Positions 6,337 through 8,338 of a stretch of 8,338 nt of DNA are shown one piece after another. The notes under the pieces are model-generated. The model did no database searches, had not been told where the DNA came from, and saw only the letters and a program-made list of their open reading frames with translations. Position 1 is the first letter of the stretch. Every line of letters begins with the position of its first letter. The DNA is taken from positions 1-8,338 of the forward strand of contig JAHIPE010000203.1 of assembly GCA_018894655.1 (NCBI GenBank), in the 5' to 3' direction. The position numbers and the translations under genes were made by a program. Origin of the DNA: Actinomycetota bacterium. GTDB taxonomy: Bacteria > Actinomycetota > Geothermincolia > Fen-727 > Anoxymicrobiaceae.

Positions 6337-7311
6337 ATGCACGACATATTTGTACTGGCGGAACACAGAGAGGGTGAGCTGCGCGAGATCACCCTGGAGA
6401 TTCTGACGCTCGCCGGACAGCTCGCGGAGCAGTCCGGGGGCAAGGTCACCGCCGTCCTCTTTGGCAGCGGCGTCGATGATTACGCCGGCAAGTGCGCCTC
6501 CTTCGCCGACAGGGTGCTGGTGGTTGACGACCCGATGTACGAGAACTTCAACTCCGCCGCCTACCAGCAGGCGCTCGCCCTGCTCATCAAGACGGAGAAG
6601 CCCCACCTGGTCCTTATCGGGAACACCGGGCAGGGCGTGGACCTGGCTCCCTCCCTGGCGGTGGAGCTGGACGTTCCGTACTCATCCGACATTGTGGCGC
6701 TGACGCTCGAGGGTGACAAGCCTGTCGCCACCCGCCAGTACTACGGCGGCAAGATAGAAGGCCGAATCGAGTTCAAGGACGCCGACCTCTACGTGCTGGC
6801 GATCCGCGAGGCCTCGACCCCCGCCGGGGAAGGCGGCAAGTCGGGCGAGATACAGAAGATAGACAACCCGGTAACCACCGAGGTCACCGTGCGCAAGTTC
6901 CTGGAGTACGTGGAGGCCGCCATAGGCGAGGTCGACATCACCCAGTCGACGATGCTGGTGTCGGTCGGCCGCGGTATCCGTGAGGAAAAGAACATGCCCA
7001 TGATGGAAGAGCTTGCCGAGGCGCTGGGCGCCGACCTCTCGGCCAGCCGTGCCGTGGTGGACGCCGGATGGCTTCCCACCGACAGGCAGGTCGGGATATC
7101 GGGCAAGACCGTGAGCCCGAAGCTATACCTTACGGTGGGCATCAGCGGGGCATTCCAGCACGTGACCGGCATGAAGGGAGCGGACGTCGTGGTGGCCATC
7201 AACAAGGACCCCGACGCCCCGATATTCCAGTACGCCGACTACGGGATAGTGGATGACCTGTTCAAGGTGGTGCCGGCCCTGACTGAGAAGATCAAGGAGA
7301 TGAAGGGTTAG
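6337..7311 (+). CDS. etfA: Electron transfer flavoprotein, alpha subunit
   Basis: This is the FAD-binding alpha subunit, the partner of the upstream beta subunit. It has 324 residues, typical length. The N-terminal domain starts HDIFVLAEH. The C-terminal FAD domain is intact: SVGRGI (209-214), SRAVVDAGW beginning at Ser237-Arg238, QVGISGK (251-257), GISGAFQH (268-275, with the conserved flavin-site His275) and INKDPDAPIFQYADYG starting at 288. Ser255 occupies the place where many ETFs have Thr in QVGQTGK, a common alternative. The start codon directly follows the etfB stop (TAG then ATG, zero gap), with AAGGGG (6322-6327) inside the etfB end, so the two are translationally coupled and should be made in equal amounts. 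There is no N-terminal ferredoxin extension, which some bifurcating EtfA proteins carry. Electron donor and acceptor are not shown by the sequence. Confidence 0.96.
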   Translation: MHDIFVLAEHREGELREITLEILTLAGQLAEQSGGKVTAVLFGSGVDDYAGKCASFADRVLVVDDPMYENFNSAAYQQALALLIKTEKPHLVLIGNTGQGVDLAPSLAVELDVPYSSDIVALTLEGDKPVATRQYYGGKIEGRIEFKDADLYVLAIREASTPAGEGGKSGEIQKIDNPVTTEVTVRKFLEYVEAAIGEVDITQSTMLVSVGRGIREEKNMPMMEELAEALGADLSASRAVVDAGWLPTDRQVGISGKTVSPKLYLTVGISGAFQHVTGMKGADVVVAINKDPDAPIFQYADYGIVDDLFKVVPALTEKIKEMKG

Positions 7312-7317
7312 GCGCCC

Positions 7318-7324
7318 AAGGAGG
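7318..7324 (+). promoter_or_regulatory. Strong Shine-Dalgarno site for the hdrA-like gene
   Basis: AAGGAGG lies 9 bases before the ATG at 7334 and decides that start. The gene follows etfA after only 22 bases, so it belongs to the same transcription unit. Confidence 0.75.
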
Positions 7325-7333
7325 ATCCCCTGA

Positions 7334-8338
7334 ATGGGTAACGACAGACCCAGGATAGGCGTTTATGTCTGTCACTGCGGGATAAACATCGCCGGAGTCA
7401 TTGACGTGGAGGCGGTGACGGAACACGCCTCCGGGCTTCCCGGCGTCGAGCTGGCACGCGACTACTCGTACCTGTGCTCGGACCCGGGCCAGGCGATGAT
7501 ACGGAAGGATATCGAGGAGGAGGGCCTCAACCGCGTGATCGTGGCCTCCTGCTCCCCCCGTATGCACGAGCCAACGTTCCGTGGCACGCTCAATGACGCC
7601 GGGCTGAACCCGTACTACCTGGAGATGGCCAACATCCGCGAGCAGTGCTCGTGGGTTCACGAGGACCGCGAGGTGGCCACCGAGAAGGCCAAGAGGCTGG
7701 TGGAGTCCGCGGTGGCAAAGTCGCTCCTCTTGGAGGCTCTCGAGGTGAAGGAGGTCGACGTTACGCCGGCCTGCCTGATAATCGGCGCCGGCATAGCGGG
7801 TATCCAGGCCGCCCTGGACATAGCCGACGCGGGGTTCAAGGTCTACCTGGTGGACAAGAACCCGTCGGTGGGCGGGCACATGTCCCAGCTGGACAAGACG
7901 TTCCCCACCCTGGACTGCTCGGCGTGCATCCTGACGCCCAAGATGGTCGACGTCGCCACGCACGCCAACATCGAACTTATGACCTACTCCCAGGTGGAGG
8001 AGATCGAGGGGTTCGTGGGCAACTTCAAGGCCAAGGTCCGGAAGAAGGCCCGCTACGTGGTCTTCGACAAGTGCACCGGGTGCAACATCTGCGCCGATAA
8101 CTGCCGCCTGGCGAACCGCGTCCCCTCCGAGTTCGAGGAGGGCATGGGGAACCGCTCGGCGATATACCTGCCGTTCCCCCAGGCGGTGCCCGCGGTCTAC
8201 ACCGTTGACCCGGAGCGCTGCCTGCAGATAACCAAGGGCAAGTGCGGCAAGGAGGGCCCCGCCTGCGCCGAGGCGTGCTCGGCCGACGCGGTGGACTTCG
8301 AGCAGACCGACGAGATGGTCGATATCGAGATAGGGACC
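7334..8338 (+). CDS. hdrA: HdrA-like FAD/iron-sulfur protein (3' truncated)
   Basis: This is the flavin-containing hub of heterodisulfide-reductase-like complexes; in methanogen HdrABC the HdrA FAD performs electron bifurcation. The frame stays open from ATG 7334 to the right edge (335 residues; the full family is usually about twice that). In order: an N-terminal domain opening RIGVYVCHCGINIAGVIDV (about 7-25); a Rossmann FAD motif GAGIAG (151-156) with GGHMSQLDKTF from 180; the family-specific DCSACILTPKM around Cys195 and Cys198; then a ferredoxin-like insert. Its first cluster motif is standard (C247xxCxxCxxxC257). The second is Cys296-x7-Cys304-x6-Cys311-x3-Cys315, wider than the usual spacing. 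Neither motif is followed by the usual proline. The phrase AIYLPFPQAVP is highly typical of HdrA. Linkage to etfBA and an HdrD-like gene suggests an Etf-Hdr complex. Whether hdrB, hdrC or an mvhD/flox-type gene follows cannot be seen. Confidence 0.93.
   Translation, partial: MGNDRPRIGVYVCHCGINIAGVIDVEAVTEHASGLPGVELARDYSYLCSDPGQAMIRKDIEEEGLNRVIVASCSPRMHEPTFRGTLNDAGLNPYYLEMANIREQCSWVHEDREVATEKAKRLVESAVAKSLLLEALEVKEVDVTPACLIIGAGIAGIQAALDIADAGFKVYLVDKNPSVGGHMSQLDKTFPTLDCSACILTPKMVDVATHANIELMTYSQVEEIEGFVGNFKAKVRKKARYVVFDKCTGCNICADNCRLANRVPSEFEEGMGNRSAIYLPFPQAVPAVYTVDPERCLQITKGKCGKEGPACAEACSADAVDFEQTDEMVDIEIGT

Noticed and set aside
7292..7963. A 223-codon minus-strand frame across the etfA/hdrA junction
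   Set aside because: It is antisense to etfA's end and hdrA, both firmly identified. It has no recognisable domain or plausible ribosome site.
7645..8100. A 151-codon + strand frame inside hdrA
   Set aside because: It is an out-of-frame shadow of hdrA: the Gly/Arg-rich composition is typical of frame-shifted GC-rich DNA, while the hdrA frame carries intact FAD and Fe-S motifs.

Overview
The window is GC-rich DNA, about 8.3 kb, with every supported gene on the + strand. Three features suggest an anaerobic, Gram-positive-type bacterium, most plausibly a deep-branching anaerobic actinobacterium: a PASTA-domain Ser/Thr kinase, strong AAGGAGG-type ribosome sites, and an electron-transfer-flavoprotein/heterodisulfide-reductase-like (Etf/Hdr) cluster. 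The phylum is an inference from gene content, not something the sequence proves.

Layout. Positions 1-1212 hold the C-terminal half of a heavy-metal P1B-type ATPase, cut by the left edge. It carries an unusual Cys-Ser-Cys in place of the Cys-Pro-Cys metal motif. A spacer of about 200 bases with a good -10 box (1373-1378) leads to a complete PknB-like kinase with one membrane segment and four extracellular PASTA repeats (1413-3209). An AIM24-family protein (3265-4023) follows 55 bases later and may be co-transcribed. A 321-base gap (4024-4344) separates these genes from the next unit. It contains GC-rich palindromes that could end transcription and then a distinctly AT-richer leader with a sigma-70-like promoter.

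The second half is one apparent operon. It encodes a soluble HdrC/HdrB-fusion (HdrD-like) iron-sulfur protein (4345-5487), EtfB (5539-6336), EtfA (6337-7311, directly abutting etfB) and an HdrA-like flavin/iron-sulfur protein (7334 to the right edge, incomplete). Together they look like the parts of a cytoplasmic electron-transfer complex. EtfAB would pass or split electrons from a flavin-linked dehydrogenase or NADH, HdrA would be a second flavin/Fe-S hub, and the HdrD-like protein would be the terminal CCG-domain module. The donor and acceptor cannot be read from the window.

The most interesting points are the combined hdrD-like/etfBA/hdrA arrangement, the degenerate first CCG motif of the HdrD-like protein, a widened second ferredoxin motif in HdrA, and the missing proline in the ATPase metal motif. 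No RNA genes, CRISPR arrays, insertion sequences or defence genes were seen.
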